Of a stretch of DNA of 64,000 bases, positions 33,501 through 43,418 are shown one piece after another. Both the position numbers and the translations under genes were made by a program. Location: the NCBI GenBank assembly GCA_022457155.1, contig JAJGOT010000164.1, positions 1,178,501 through 1,242,500 of the forward strand, in the 5' to 3' direction. Numbering within the stretch: the stretch's first letter is position 1; the number at the start of each line of letters is the position of its first letter. The DNA comes from Cladopsammia gracilis. Taxonomy: Eukaryota; Cnidaria; Anthozoa; Scleractinia; Dendrophylliidae. The notes below the pieces were generated by a model that searched no databases, was not told where the DNA came from, and saw only the letters and a program-made list of their open reading frames with translations.

Positions 33501-34946
33501 GGTCTCTGTCTCACGGCTGGTTGAACAACCTGAGCCGCATGTCCCATGGCTGGTTGAATTCCTCGAGCTCCTTGTTCCGCGGCTGGCTGAACTCCCCGAA
33601 CTGCTTGTCCCACTGCATGTTGAACTCCTTGACCTCCTCGTCCAGGTACTGGATATTATACGTCTGCTATCAAAAAGTAGAAGAGGGGAACGAAGAGGCA
33701 AAAGAAATCCTTCGACGCGTCAGCGCACAACCACGCCGCACTGCAGTTGAGCCAAAGTGATAATTTATTCATATGTACTAATCTTATCTGCGTTACTTTA
33801 ATGTATGCAGTGTGAATAGTTTAATTTATTTAAAATTTTCCTATGCAGTGTTCTACACTGTGTTGATTATAACGCATTTATTCGCTTGTCGCGGGTAGCC
33901 CCAAAATCGAAAGTTATTTTGGAAAAACTGTTTTTCGCCATATTTGGTTACTGTTGCTATGGAAACGATGATTAGCATAAAAGGAGCATCATTCAAAGAT
34001 TTCATCCAAGCCTAACGTCTGGCATCAAATTCAGATTTATTGAGCTAAAGTAAGATTATGTATAAGCGCATTCAAAAAGGAAGTGTGATCCAAAAAAAAC
34101 TACTTGGAGCCACCTTAAAATTAAAAAATAACATATTAGAAACCTAAGAAGTTACTTTTGTTGGCTTTTAATCTTTTAGAACGTCAGGAACATGCAAATT
34201 TGATGGCGACCATACATATGCGAAAGTACAGCCGAGAGAAAAAAACGTTTTCTCTTGATTGGATTAAGAAAACGGTTTGGGCAGGTACTTAGTACATTTA
34301 GTATTTGTGCAAAGTGCAAAAAACTTTGTAGAGTGTGCAAAAAAAATCAATTTAAAAATTTGATCGAACTCGCACTGCAAGAACAACGAAAGTTGGATCT
34401 TTGTTGGTAAACAGTTTCAAAATAATATAGCTTCGGGAGCTTTGAAAGCGCACGCCAGGAGTCTGATGGAACCTAAATAGCTGCTTTTTGAATAAAAAAA
34501 CTTCTCCATATAATATAACATTGCAGTTTCGTTATCAATAACCTACCATATTCACTTCTTCTACCTTTCCAAATGAGTCCACGTAAAGATCTGCCACGAT
34601 TACCGTAGAATTCACTGAAAAAGGGAAACTTTCTTACCAAAGACACATTTTAAACTTATACTAGGAATCTCCTTTTTGTATTATTACGACAAATGACAAA
34701 GTGCAACAACCATCGTTAAGTTGGTCAGTGGTCTTCTTGCGTTTTCTCTCACATAACACTAACCTATAATGAAGCATTTTTGGATTGCTTGAAACTTAAA
34801 CGAGATAATTGTATAAAACCGATCTACGAAAGTGCAAAAAATGGCATTTAACCGTCGTGCCCCCTTGAAATACAAACCTTCGTAGTAAGGGAGTGTTCCT
34901 TTGTCGTAATTGGTTGTAATCAAATGCTTCTTGAAGACTTTAAGTG
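18260..34946 (-). CDS. Gene A: Cys-loop ligand-gated ion channel subunit (GABA/glycine-receptor-like), eight exons resolved
   Basis: Exons in transcript order: 34878-34946, 34547-34614, 28195-28415, 25620-25702, 23394-23531, 19603-19820, 19005-19157, 18260-18577. All junctions have AG/GT borders and codon phases that match, giving about 421 residues; the signal-peptide exon upstream was not found. Features in order: N-terminal helix with KNYDK-like NYDKGTLPYY, loop D FRQEWKDP, loop A LWRPDTF, a Cys-loop of exactly 13 residues (CNMDLHDFPFDVQNC), M1 to M3, a loop and M4 (ILFPLAYALYNIAYW). Pentameric receptors of this family sit in the plasma membrane and open on neurotransmitter binding. LPKVSYVKG after M2 resembles GABA-A/glycine receptors. 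The second cysteine pair of glycine receptors in loop C is absent. At the selectivity filter it has Gly-Asp-Arg where anion channels have Pro-Ala-Arg. The ligand cannot be told from sequence alone. Confidence 0.88.
18617..19004. other. Gene A intron, nothing recognised
   Basis: Intron between exons h and g. A short direct repeat (aagtccctcgtacatcccgc, about 18925 and earlier near 18897) is the only structure noticed. Confidence 0.5.
19005..19157 (-). CDS. Gene A exon g: M3 and start of cytoplasmic loop
   Basis: 153 bases, in phase 0. Encodes VSYVKGVDRYVMTSFLFI and onward to EERL-like VVVERLRPTYN, then a charged stretch. Acceptor ctgcag, donor gtaatg. Confidence 0.9.
19603..19820 (-). CDS. 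Gene A exon f: M1 and M2 with pore filter
   Basis: 218 bases. Encodes LGYYFIQLYLPCIFLVML (M1), the linker MSPENGGDR and M2 (LTVGITCILTIVFLL). Numbering by the family's M2 scheme gives Gly -2', Asp -1', Arg 0', Thr 2', Leu 9'. Donor after AAG of LPK, acceptor acatag. Confidence 0.93.
20225..20352. repeat. Degenerate gatcgctac repeat
   Basis: About a dozen GATCG words in the form atgatcgctacgatcgct, with ggtttccatatgatcg occurring twice (about 20222 and 20310). Lies in a gene A intron. Confidence 0.75.
20480..22139. other. Gene A intron, nothing recognised
   Basis: Long intronic stretch. A direct repeat of aatgaataacggcttaaaaa occurs around 21400-21450. No coding exon, RNA gene or clear transposon end was seen. 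Confidence 0.45.
22200..22845. repeat. Long foldback with T-rich core
   Basis: The left arm (about 22200-22424) and right arm (22686-22845) are reverse complements, starting accaaacgagagacc on the left and ending ggtttggtct on the right. The left arm has about 50 extra bases (near 22252-22301). The centre is about 260 bases of ttttttactttt repeats, so the Phe-rich open frames there are not genes. Confidence 0.85.
22950..23009. repeat. (GGAA)n microsatellite
   Basis: About 15 perfect tetranucleotide units in a gene A intron. Confidence 0.98.
23394..23531 (-). CDS. Gene A exon e: end of ligand-binding domain
   Basis: 138 bases (gene B: 129). Encodes YGFSREHLDYYWKKDN and later KEYKNFNI. Acceptor catcag, donor gtacga. 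This exon has no open frame long enough to stand out and was placed by splice phase and family pattern. Confidence 0.82.
23532..24275. other. Gene A intron, nothing recognised
   Basis: Contains a short gggaggggac-type purine tract around 23635-23670. No exon or transposon ends noticed. Confidence 0.45.
24276..24440. mobile_element. Inverted-repeat element (MITE) built from ggcgacttaa
   Basis: The ends ggcctactctgggacctta and taaggtcccagagtaggcc are complementary over about 26 bases. The inside has repeated aaggcgactt words. No coding capacity. Confidence 0.88.
24500..24615 (+). mobile_element. 3' end of a non-LTR retrotransposon
   Basis: The sequence ends in acaataaacttgaacttgaa repeats, a (TTGAAC)n tail typical of truncated LINE copies. 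Only the 3' tail is recognisable. Confidence 0.55.
24924..25312. mobile_element. Inverted-repeat element (MITE)
   Basis: The ends gcgggactcacctaaat and atttaggttgagtcccgc are inverted. A related, opposite-oriented partial copy is at about 41165-41354. Confidence 0.7.
25620..25702 (-). CDS. Gene A exon d: Cys-loop
   Basis: 83 bases, same length and phase as in gene B. Encodes THLVGACNMDLHDFPFD followed by VQNC, with 13 residues between the two cysteines. Acceptor acatag, donor gtaagt. Confidence 0.92.
26025..26640. mobile_element. Possible MITE with cataagcataag ends
   Basis: Words cataagcataag near 26052 and cttatgcttatg near 26602 suggest inverted ends, and both flanks hold several such words. 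The borders are not clear. Confidence 0.35.
27039..27908. mobile_element. TTAA-flanked inverted-repeat element
   Basis: The ends ttaaagtgacactgtcacg and cgtgacagtgtctctttaa are inverted over about 30 bases, with an inner gcatgcgc on both sides. TTAA at both ends fits piggyBac or Kolobok type insertion. The open frames inside show no transposase. Confidence 0.8.
28038..28085. repeat. 48-bp perfect palindrome
   Basis: The half-site tgcaaggctggctctacggc continues with aatt and is followed directly by its exact complement with no spacer. It lies in the intron next to exon c of gene A. Confidence 0.95.
28195..28415 (-). CDS. Gene A exon c: loops D and A
   Basis: 221 bases, identical in length to the matching exon of gene B. 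Encodes MYFRQEWKDPRV (loop D region) and LWRPDTFCYN (loop A region). Acceptor ctttag, donor gtaagc; ends two bases into a codon. Confidence 0.9.
28477..29200. mobile_element. TTAA-flanked element T1, copy 1
   Basis: The ends ttaaggttacagtgtacctt and aaggtacactgtaacctta are inverted, with TTAA at each border. A closely similar copy in the opposite orientation lies at 47466-48198 in gene B. No open frame of note. Confidence 0.88.
29612..30062. repeat. Foldback with about 220-base arms
   Basis: The left arm begins actgttcgattttgaataa. The right arm ends ttcaaaatcgaacagt. The two arms are almost continuous, so the centre loop is only a few bases. Confidence 0.85.
30063..30385. repeat. Direct repeats inside the large TTAA element
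   Basis: A block starting gtaaactatccaac occurs at 30061 and 30328. A second block, ccgcactgcagttgagccaa onward for about 84 bases, occurs at 30241 and again at 33736. Confidence 0.8.
30386..32035. other. Interior of the TTAA element, nothing recognised
   Basis: Short open frames (for example 30836-31120 and 31670-32053) have no recognised domains. Base composition is less AT-rich than the surroundings. Confidence 0.45.
32036..32830. repeat. Pyrimidine-rich minisatellite (ggtgaactctcacccc)
   Basis: About 25 degenerate units of 27-36 bases of the form ttttctttggtgaactctca followed by ccccatttt. The Lys-rich and Phe-rich open frames are low-complexity artefacts. Confidence 0.92.
33350..33650. 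repeat. About 30-bp minisatellite with open frames in several frames
   Basis: Roughly ten units of ctccttgtcccgcggctggt-type sequence. The plus-strand frame gives a repeated LVPRLVEL pattern; the minus-strand frame is Ser/Arg-rich. Period divisible by three keeps frames open, so coding is doubtful. Confidence 0.75.
34547..34614 (-). CDS. Gene A exon b: first beta strands
   Basis: 68 bases, the usual size of this exon in the family. Encodes VNSTVIVADLYVDSFGKVEE; contains an N-glycosylation motif NST. Acceptor ttttcag, donor gtaggt. Confidence 0.85.
34878..34946 (-). CDS. Gene A exon a: N-terminal helix of ligand-binding domain
   Basis: 69 bases. Acceptor tttcag before 34946, donor gtttgt after 34878. 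Encodes LKVFKKHLITTNYDKGTLPYY, matching the conserved YD...P element near the start of Cys-loop receptors. Begins with the last two bases of a codon. Confidence 0.75.
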
Positions 34947-35446
34947 CTGAAAGATTGCCACTGGAACATAAATAACATATACAGTCGATTCCTTTCGCCA
35001 GGAGTTTTATGGTTGTAAGACAGTATCTCAATAAATGTTATTTATTACAATCTATCCACATATGAATTTATCTATCTAACCTATCTATTTACTCACATAA
35101 TCCCTTGCCCTCAGGAAATAGTAACAAGTTGATTGTTTTGTATACTGAAGAAACTCTCAGCAGAAGTAGTAAATAAACCTCGCAAGAGGCACAAGCGTTT
35201 TCAGAAGAAAACGCCATTTGTCCCCTGGACAGGTCGCTTCTAGAAACTAAGAAAGAAAAACATCCTGATCTCGATAAACATCGGAAATAACTTCAGACTT
35301 GTCCATGGAATGATCGCCCCCTTTGTGGAAAAATATTTGAAATAATCCACCTTCCTCCAATGGTCAGCCCTCCTTTCCACCATCCAATCCATAACGGTAA
35401 ACCCGGAGCAGTTTGAGACATGTTACTGTTATTGAACACTTATTAA

Positions 35447-35447
<1 letters not shown>

Positions 35448-35496
<49 letters not shown>

Positions 35497-35520
35497 TGTT
35501 CTTATTATTATTAATAATAA
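35448..35520. repeat. (ATT)n microsatellite
   Basis: About 20 units of tta/att, slightly interrupted near the end. Confidence 0.95.
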
Positions 35521-35822
35521 TTGTTAAAACCTGATCCGTTTCAGTGCCGACAGAGGATCCACAATATTGACCAGATACAGGTAACTTCAAATGTATAATC
35601 TAAAAAAAACTCCGGCTATTGTGTATGTTAGAGATGTACCTCGCTGCAGCTGTCATCATTGTTGTGCATAAAATGACTATGAAACATGTCATCCTCTCAG
35701 ACGTTACAATCCGCACAGAACTCACTGCGTCTAGTTAATCATACAGACAATAATATGTCAGAGTGGCCCCTGTTCTCACTGCTACGCATTGAATCCATTT
35801 TGGTAGCTGCTCAGACAGTAAA

Positions 35823-38230
35823 CGTAAACCCCGGCCTAAACAAGACAAGACAAGACAAGAAAAGACAAGAAATTTATTATCATAATTATCGGCATGTACA
35901 ATTTTTTGGCACGCAGTTAGCAAAAAAGACGCTAGTCGAGGCGTGCCAAATTATTTCTATTACAAATCAGATATTACAGGTAATAAGTAATATATATAGA
36001 TAGCCCAAGCCTAACAGCGTCGCACTTTGAACAAGCTTAACTAAGGTGAAACTTAACTAAGGTGAAAGGTTGGAAGCACAAGAATTAAGATTGACGAACG
36101 GGCTATTTTCAATTCAATTCAATTTTCAATTCAATTTTAGCAATTCTCAAAAACAGTATTACGCGACCGTCTGCACAGTACATTTTTATAGACCGTAAAA
36201 AAGTTCACAAAAACAACTTTTCTCTTTCTAGAATAACTAGTACCACTAGTTTCCGAATAAAATACAGTTTTTGTTTGTCAAAAATTGCCCGAGAAACTGA
36301 TTTGAAAATCAAAAATTGCAAAAATACACAAACATATTTGCATATGGGGATGCGAGTGAAGATAGAACTGTACTATAAAATCAAAGTCTTGTTTTGTTTA
36401 CATAAAATCGCTTTTCAAACTATCTAATGAATGAACAAACACATAAAAATGGACAACACAATCTTCTTTCGAAAAAATTTATTCAAATCTCCATTAGTTT
36501 ACGTTTAAAAGCAAAACGCGTACCATTTAATTATAGCTCATCGAGTTCAAGCTTTCTTCGATGAAATTCAAGAGATTTAAGCACGTTTTAAAATCAATTC
36601 TCCAAAACTAACAATAACACCAATAAAAAGTCACACACAGATTGATATCAACATAAATTCTCATCGAAAACTGTAATCTGTTTTACCTTTATGTCCCTCG
36701 CTTGCTTGGAAATTCAAATCTCCGCTTCTGGTTCTGAAATCCGTACAAAACAAACATCTCCCGCATTTGATAAAAACGTAATACATGAAGTTCCTCGAAG
36801 CAAGATTTTATCCATGAAAGCTCGTCTTTTTCCACTAAAGCGGCTTCTGAGTATCCCTTAATTAGTATCCTTGTCTTGAGTAGCAAACCGCGAAATATTC
36901 AGGGAAATAACGCCTTTAATTTAAACGGTTTTCTCCGCTTAGTAAATTCACAGCAAAACATCAAAGTGTTTTTCTAGCTGACGTGACATTCGGCCGTGTA
37001 ACCGCGCGAAAAACAAAGCCTCGCTTTGGTTTCAACATGACGTCGTACGCGCATGTTTTGCGACGTCATACGCGCCCGCGAGCTAGTCCTGCGCAGTAGT
37101 CCGGTCCTGTGCGACAGCGGACGGAGGGCACACGCGGACCGAGGGCACACGCGCGCCCGCGGAACATTCCGCTAGCCATGACCATGAAAAATGAAGGGCA
37201 TAGGTTCTGGTTCTATGAGTATGGGGCTGCGCAGTCAGGCCTTCGGCCTGGCAAGAGCTCCGCTAAAAAGCAAAGCAAAGAAAAGAAGAACAGTATGTGT
37301 GATAAATTCAAAGCAAGAAAATCTGTTTAATGCAAACTGTGTTAGAAGCTTAGGTTTAGGAATTCGCGATTTTATTTCTCGTATTATCATGGTTGTATCA
37401 AGGTAATCATCTTTGTCTTTAAATATTTCGAAGAGCACACCGATTAATTTTCGTTTAAACACATATTTTGACATATCTCTCATTCTACCTGTTATCTCAT
37501 TCCATAATTTAGCGCCAAAAATGGGACGGCTTGTCTTAGTTTTTCAAGATTAAATTTTTTGATGTACATATCGTTTTTTGAGGATGATCTTGTGTTATAC
37601 GCATGAATAGATGAAATCTGTGAGAACAAATTAACGATTTTTGAGAGTGCAGTATTAGTATGAATATCATGCATTAGGTAAGATACGGACTTAAAATAGA
37701 GAAAGCTAATTGGCAGGATATTTGCATCAATAACAAAAGGAATGGCATAAACATTCCTGTTGGCAAAAAATATGAAACGGAGAACTTTTTTCTGAAGCAA
37801 TAAGATTTTTGTTAAATGTATTTTTGGCGCCTGTCCCCAAACTATCAAACCATAGGATAAATAAGGCAATGTTGAGGAACAAAGTGCCTCAATTTAGCGA
37901 TCAAACCAACCGTTTTTAATTGGCTTAATTTAGTAGCTACATTGTCAATGTGTATTTTCCACGAGAGATTTTTGTCAATCAATTAAAATGCCTAAATATT
38001 TAACATAATTTTTCATTTCTAAACTAACATATCAATTGGTATCAGTATCGAAGATTTTAAGTTGGGGAAGGTAGTCAACAAACTTTTGGTAAGGATGAAA
38101 AATAACAAAATTCTAACATTGTTAATGCTGTGCAACATTTGTTGGTTCAACAATGTTAATACACCTTTTTATTGTTTTGAACAGGTTCTGATTATTTGTA
38201 ACAAGAAGCTGTACACAGCTTGAACTCGTG
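35823..38230 (-). mobile_element. Non-LTR retrotransposon 3' fragment split by repeat H
   Basis: On the minus strand, 37492-37869 encodes the end of a LINE reverse-transcriptase protein, with YGLIVWGQAPKIHLTKI and LQKKVLRFI motifs seen after the catalytic domain in CR1/Jockey-type elements. The frame shifts near 37490 and continues to about 37330. The polyprotein's catalytic YXDD part is absent (5' truncation). Repeat H (35990-37263) separates this from a cttgt-repeat tail at 35823-35875, which would be the 3' end of the same element. Confidence 0.65.
35990..37263 (+). mobile_element. Repeat H, copy 3
   Basis: Starts atatatatagatagccc and ends gagctccgc, with TA on both sides. The 3' hairpin is caggccttcggcctg. 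It appears inserted into the 3' part of the LINE fragment. Confidence 0.75.
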
Positions 38231-38458
38231 GCGCCTTTAACTCATTGCAGCATTGATTATCGAGTGTTTTGAGTGCTTTTACGGAGAAACATAAGCTTAA
38301 AATTATGTCTAATCAAAGGCTCCTGCGAGCCAACCCGTGAATACGCAATGCTAAAGGTAATGCAATATTGCGGGGTTTTTTTTTGGAAATTAAATGTAAC
38401 GACTTTTGACGAACGCAAAAAACGAAACAAAAAGACATTAATTTGCAGTTCGAAAAAA

Positions 38459-38548
38459 ATCCGTCCTGGTCGGGAATCGAACTCCCGTCCTTCGGCACCC
38501 TCCGAAGCTATTGTTCCATCGTTTACTCACTACACTACCCACAGGGAT
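38459..38548 (-). repeat. tRNA-like pseudogene or SINE head
   Basis: The minus strand reads gtagtgtagtgagt (A-box-like) and gggagttcgattcccg, a perfect 5-bp T-arm with a 7-base loop. The 3' acceptor strand ccaggac has no matching 5' strand, so a working tRNA is unlikely. Confidence 0.4.
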
Positions 38549-38997
38549 AAGCGGCGAACACAATATCAAACGCTCCCATCCATCCATGAACGCCTTGCAT
38601 TGTCTTAAAATTTTGCATTTGTACGCTAGCTGTTGTTCTTTCTTTTGCTTCTCAAGTCAACACACGGAGAGATTTTGCGGTATGTATTTCATAACAAGTT
38701 TCCCATTCAGACCATTCAGGGCCCTGAAGAATCATAAAGGCCAATGTCATAACAAAATCCCTGAGCAGGGTCCTTAAACAAAGAGTAATAAATTCCATAC
38801 TTAGAGCCTTTGAGTGACGAGGCCAGCACAAAAATAACAAATTCCCTGAACGAGGCCCTTGAACACTAAGGCAATTACAAAAGACGATGAAAACTTAATG
38901 CTATAAGTCTACTATAAGAAAATCGCAACCTAGTGATAAACCCCCCCTGAATTTAAGTGTAATGAATACGATTTTTTGAATGAAATTCCTGTCTTTT

Positions 38998-39960
38998 ATT
39001 TAGCCCAAAAGGCGAGAGGGAAAATAGCTGCGCACTCCAGTACGCTTCTTTCGTGACAAGTAATTTTTCTGTGTCTTGAGTTGTGTTTGTTTGAATTTGG
39101 TCTATACATTGAAAAGTGAAATATGTGTGGTATTCTGTTGAAATGTATGGCGACCTCGCAGGTTTTCTTGTTTGTTTTCATCGTAGATTTGTGGTTCCTA
39201 AACTCTAACTTTAAATTCAGTAGTGGTAGATCCAACATACTGCGAAAGTCTTTGTCGAACACTATATGTTTTGCCAGTTTGGGCGCTGAAAAAGGTTTTA
39301 GAACTAACAAGGAAATTTTCACAAAGGTCACATCTGGTCTTATCGCATTTGTAACAGCCGGGTGCTTGTGCATCCGTTGCCGGCCCCGGGCTGTTTCTGC
39401 ACTTTGAAGGTGCTAAAATTTCTTCAAGGTTCTTAGGTCTGCGATAAGATGATATAATAGAATTAGGTAGGAAGAGCTCTTTAAGTTTGGGGGATGACTC
39501 CAAGAGATGGATATGTTTTCTAATCAACCCATTAATGAATGGTAAATTCGGATTATATGTAAGAACGAAAGGAAAAACATTTTTGGAATCCCTAACTTTA
39601 GGTTTAAGCAAATCACTTCTAGGTATTTCTGCCGATCTAGAAAATTCCCGGGAAACAGATTCTACTGGATATTCCTGGTCAACCCGGTAGCCCTTGTACT
39701 CCTCCAACCTTTTGGTAAGAAAATTGTCCTCCGAACAATTTCTGCGCAGTCTCGAGGCAACCCCAAAAGGGATTGCCTTGAAAACATGCTTAGCCGATGG
39801 GCACTGGAGGGAGAAAGATACAAATGGCTATCTGTAGGTTTGGAATAAACATCAGTCTGGATAAAACCATCGACAAGAGATTTAAAGATTTTTAAATATT
39901 TAAAAAGCACTAAGTCAGCCCATGGCTAGATTAGAACCGCTTGGAGAAATCCACTCACCT
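38998..39960 (-). pseudogene. Penelope-like retroelement fragment with damaged GIY-YIG endonuclease
   Basis: On the minus strand, 39910-39662 encodes the end of a Penelope-type reverse transcriptase (DGFIQTDVYSKPTDSHLY). A frameshift follows, then 39707-39198 carries the linker and zinc-like cysteines (CYKCDKTRCDLC) and the start of the nuclease (QYVGSTTTEFKVR). Another frameshift leads into 39260-38996 (RNHKSTMKTNKKTCEV). Between RQRLS and QYVG the family normally has a segment with the first (GIY) strand; here it is missing. Penelope-like elements insert using this nuclease, so the copy is dead. Confidence 0.8.
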
Positions 39961-42392
39961 TGTACTTAGAAAATCAGCTCAGTTCGTCTAACAGCAACAA
40001 TGAGTATTAATGTGCAGTACAAAGGCTGTGAAAGGTTTTAAATAAACGTAACCTGCGAATATTTGGTCTTCAAGATTTTTTTTAGAATCTCTTCATTTTT
40101 GCTGATTATACAACAAAATTCCTTTTAATATTCTTCTCAGCCTGTCACGTCAGAGCCTGAACGCGTTCATTTGATGACTTGGTTATAAAATGGTTGTTGG
40201 CAAGCGATATGTATCGCTTGAGCTTGGCGGGATGCAATGGCAGTGTATATAGGCAGAATGACATCTTTTTTTAATTATAGACACTACATGGGGTTTAACA
40301 ACCATTTTTGCTCGAAAATCAACAGTTTTCTCAATCTGTTTTTTATTTCAGGTTTAATTTGTTTAAAACTTTCATCAAGTGAAAAATGGGAGACCGGATC
40401 GGCTTGAAACTGTCTTGAACTTACTGGAGTAGCACGAAATGTCTGTTACTGATCTGAAGTGGAGATTATACTACTCGGTAATTGAGAGAATGGTTAATGT
40501 CTCAAAGGCAGGTTGCAGTGTAAAAATGTTTGCTGATTATCAGCGGGTGTCTTGGTAATTTGCCACGGTCATGATTTACTCTGAATGAGGTTTCTTCCTA
40601 TTTTAACCACTTATCCCGACACTATCCTGCGTTGATTTATTTTTAGTTATTGTAAGTGTTAAACAGAAAAAATAGTCAGGGTTAAAGCCTTAATTCAGAC
40701 GCAACAACGAAACTAAGCATAGAAAGCCTGATGGAAATGAATTGAAACTGATCAAATATTGGATCCATAATTAAGGGTGCCACGGTTAAATTTTAACGAA
40801 GAAATAGAAACACCAACAAAGAGTTGATGCCCACACAAGAGCACCACAGGTTGATGGCGGACTATTTTGGTGCCCCCCACCCCTCATGTACCTAATTATA
40901 AATTGCAAACTCCTTCCAAATACCCCCGCCCCCCCCTCCCCGCCCCGCTCCTTCTCGAATTTCTCAGAAAATCACCAAAACTAATCACATAACATCAACG
41001 TACAAACCAATTGAGGCATTTTGATTGCTCTACACGTTAACGAGATAATTGTATAAAACCGATCTACGACAGCGCAAAAACTCTATGCTCTGAGGAGGTG
41101 ATTTGGAAGAAGTATGTTTGGAAAGAAATAGTTTTTCTGAAAGGATTTGTAAAATTAAGAGAAACAAGAATTAATGAAGTTTTGAAGTTAGAATTTGTAG
41201 TTAATTGATGGACAACAAAATATAGTCCACTAGCAACCTGGGGTCCTCTTGTGTGGATATCAACTGTCTGTTGGTGTTCCGAAAATCACTTTCTTTCTTT
41301 CATCCCTTCTTAAAACCTCTTAAAATTTCATTCAAATTTAGGTTGAGTCCCGCCTTAGACATACAAACCTGCTGATCTTAGCATTTTTTAAACCTTGAAA
41401 TTAGAAGTTAACCGAATAAAACGAGTGCGACTTTACCAATAAAACGAACGAAGGTTCCATGAGCCAACTCGTGAATATGAAACGCTCTAACTGAAAGATT
41501 CTTCACCAAATGTGCAGAGGCTATGAGTACGGCGCGAGGGCAGTACTTCGGTATTTATTTCGTGAATAGAAAAGAAGCTCCGTAAAGGAGTATTAAAGGA
41601 TTTTGCTTTACTCGATCGCGAGTGCAAGTTGAATATTTCATCGAATGAATATAAAAGTAGTATTAAAAGATTTTTCGTTACCCGATCGCGAATGCAAGTT
41701 GAACATTTCATCGAGTCAAGTCTCGAGTCTCCGATGGGAAAAGAAGAATCCTTGCTTTGCTGGAGTCATAATTGTTGCTTAAGATGGAACGATATTACAA
41801 AATTAAGCTTAGTGTATAGAATTTGCATATAAATGCCAGTTTGTCATTTGAACCTTGTACCGCAAGCTGACGCGTAGCGCAATATTGCGGTAAGCTGATG
41901 TCTTTTTTAGAACAACAGTTCGATATTGTTTTTTCTTTTTTATATTGACGACTTCAAACGTAAAGAAAAAACACTGAGAACAACTCTTTTACAATGTCCA
42001 GTTCGGGGAAATAAAAGAAGAAAGGAAGGAAAAAAAGAAGAAAAAGACGTCCCTGCCAGGATTCAAACCCGTTTCTTTAGTCCAGAAGACTCTAGAGTCT
42101 AGGATCGCGTTAAAACGCGTGTCTCTTTTGAAAAATCCATCAAAGGACTCCAAATGCAAAACAACTGAGAGTGGCGCGTTCACAGTGTCCCTGTTTAAGC
42201 TCTCGACTATTCTCTACACTAACTATATTCCTTTGCATTTATCACGAAAGCCTTATGCACTGGTCAGCGGAATTACCAAGAAAAGTTTACGGGTGATGGA
42301 GTAAGTTAAAATTTGCAGATTTGCCACCGTTTCCCATTACCCGTTTATTACGTATTCATGGTTAAAAACGGTATATAGATTGAAAAAGCCTT
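39961..42392. other. Region between receptor genes A and B; mostly unrecognised
   Basis: A fragment related to the 24924-25312 MITE lies at about 40800-41354. Twin copies of a ttcgttacccgatcgcga-type block occur near 41600 and 41670. No gene seen. Confidence 0.45.
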
Positions 42393-43038
42393 TTTACTCA
42401 TGCGCTTAGCGGCATGAGTTATAAAATGCCCTCCGTTTTTCTTTTTTTTTCTTTTTATTATTATCTTTTTTTGGTTTCACGATTTTGCATGCAAATTTAT
42501 GCATACGCACATTTTAAATTGTGCACTTCCGGTTCATAGCTTTGCCATTTAAACTTCCTGTTTAGTGACTTCCTGCTACTCTTACTTCCGGTAAAACAGC
42601 GTCACTGAAGTGTCACGACAACGTCTCCTACAATCCTCTTTACATTACTAATTTCACGTTAGGTATATACCTAATTCAATAAAGGTTGCTTTGGTCATTG
42701 GTAATTGGGCATTGGGAAGCTATGTTTGGCGGTCACTCAAGTGAAGCATTGCATTGTGTTCCGTATGCCAAATGCAAAATCCCAATTACCAATGACCAAC
42801 TGCCAAAGCAACCTTTATTGAATTAGGTGTATATAAGACTTAGAAGAATCACTCGCTTCATTGCGGTACAGCCTTCATTTACAAAACATTCAATAGTAAA
42901 CAACGTGGTTTGCAGGAGCGATGACTGAATAAAAGGAGTTACTCTTCTCCATGTCGGACATCTTCTTATCATGTTTAAAATATATCGTAAAACTTTCTTA
43001 CGCATGCGCATGAGTATAGGCTGCTTGAAGCCTCTTGT
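42393..43038 (+). mobile_element. Dispersed repeat X, copy 2, carrying a nested MITE
   Basis: Same ends as at 3855-4264. The internal gtatatata is split by the 160-base element at 42670-42829. Confidence 0.75.
42670..42829. mobile_element. Palindromic MITE N, copy 1 (nested in repeat X)
   Basis: The ends cctaattcaataaaggttgc and gcaacctttattgaattagg are perfect inverted repeats. The empty site ggtatatata is seen in repeat X copies at 4051 and 59411, giving a TATA duplication of four bases. Confidence 0.9.
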
Positions 43039-43418
43039 TTGTTATATTGTTATGGATTGAGAAAAGTTTATCCCACTGAGAAAATTATATCTTTTAAACG
43101 CATGTCAAGATATCAATTTTATTTTCACTGTCGGAGAAACACAATAATAAATAACACAATAATCAACGAAGTTACAGTATTTGTGATATTTTTCCTACTG
43201 AAATAACATCGCCATATTGTCATCTGCTTTTTTTATTTTTGTCGTTTCTCTAAATTGTTCTTATTTAGTAGCCAATAAACATTTCTAAGTAATAAATCGG
43301 TCTCCTAAAAGCTCATCGATTGAGGCTAGCCTGGCTAAGCTGCTAAGATCAGATTAAGCCTCATTTATTAATTTATTCATCCACTCATTTTTTGTTTATT
43401 TACTCATATTTAAATATA
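43039..43418. other. Nothing recognised
   Basis: AT-rich intergenic sequence without visible structure. Confidence 0.45.

Larger units (their letters stand above)
29332..34118. mobile_element. Large TTAA-flanked element with roughly 285-base inverted ends
   Basis: The left end (29332-29617, starting ttaaggtggctccaagta) is the reverse complement of the right end (33817-34118), with TTAA at both borders. The 4.8-kb interior holds a foldback, direct repeats, two minisatellites and no transposase, so it must be a non-autonomous or composite element. It sits in the gene A intron between exons b and c. Confidence 0.75.

Noticed and set aside
33093..33750. 202- and 182-codon open frames on opposite strands
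   Set aside because: Both lie on a 30-bp repeat whose period keeps frames open. No start context, domain or neighbouring exon supports a gene.
42035..42125. Possible tRNA gene on the minus strand near 42050
   Set aside because: A B-box-like gggtttgaatcctgg is present, but no matching 5' acceptor strand or clear D-arm could be found.
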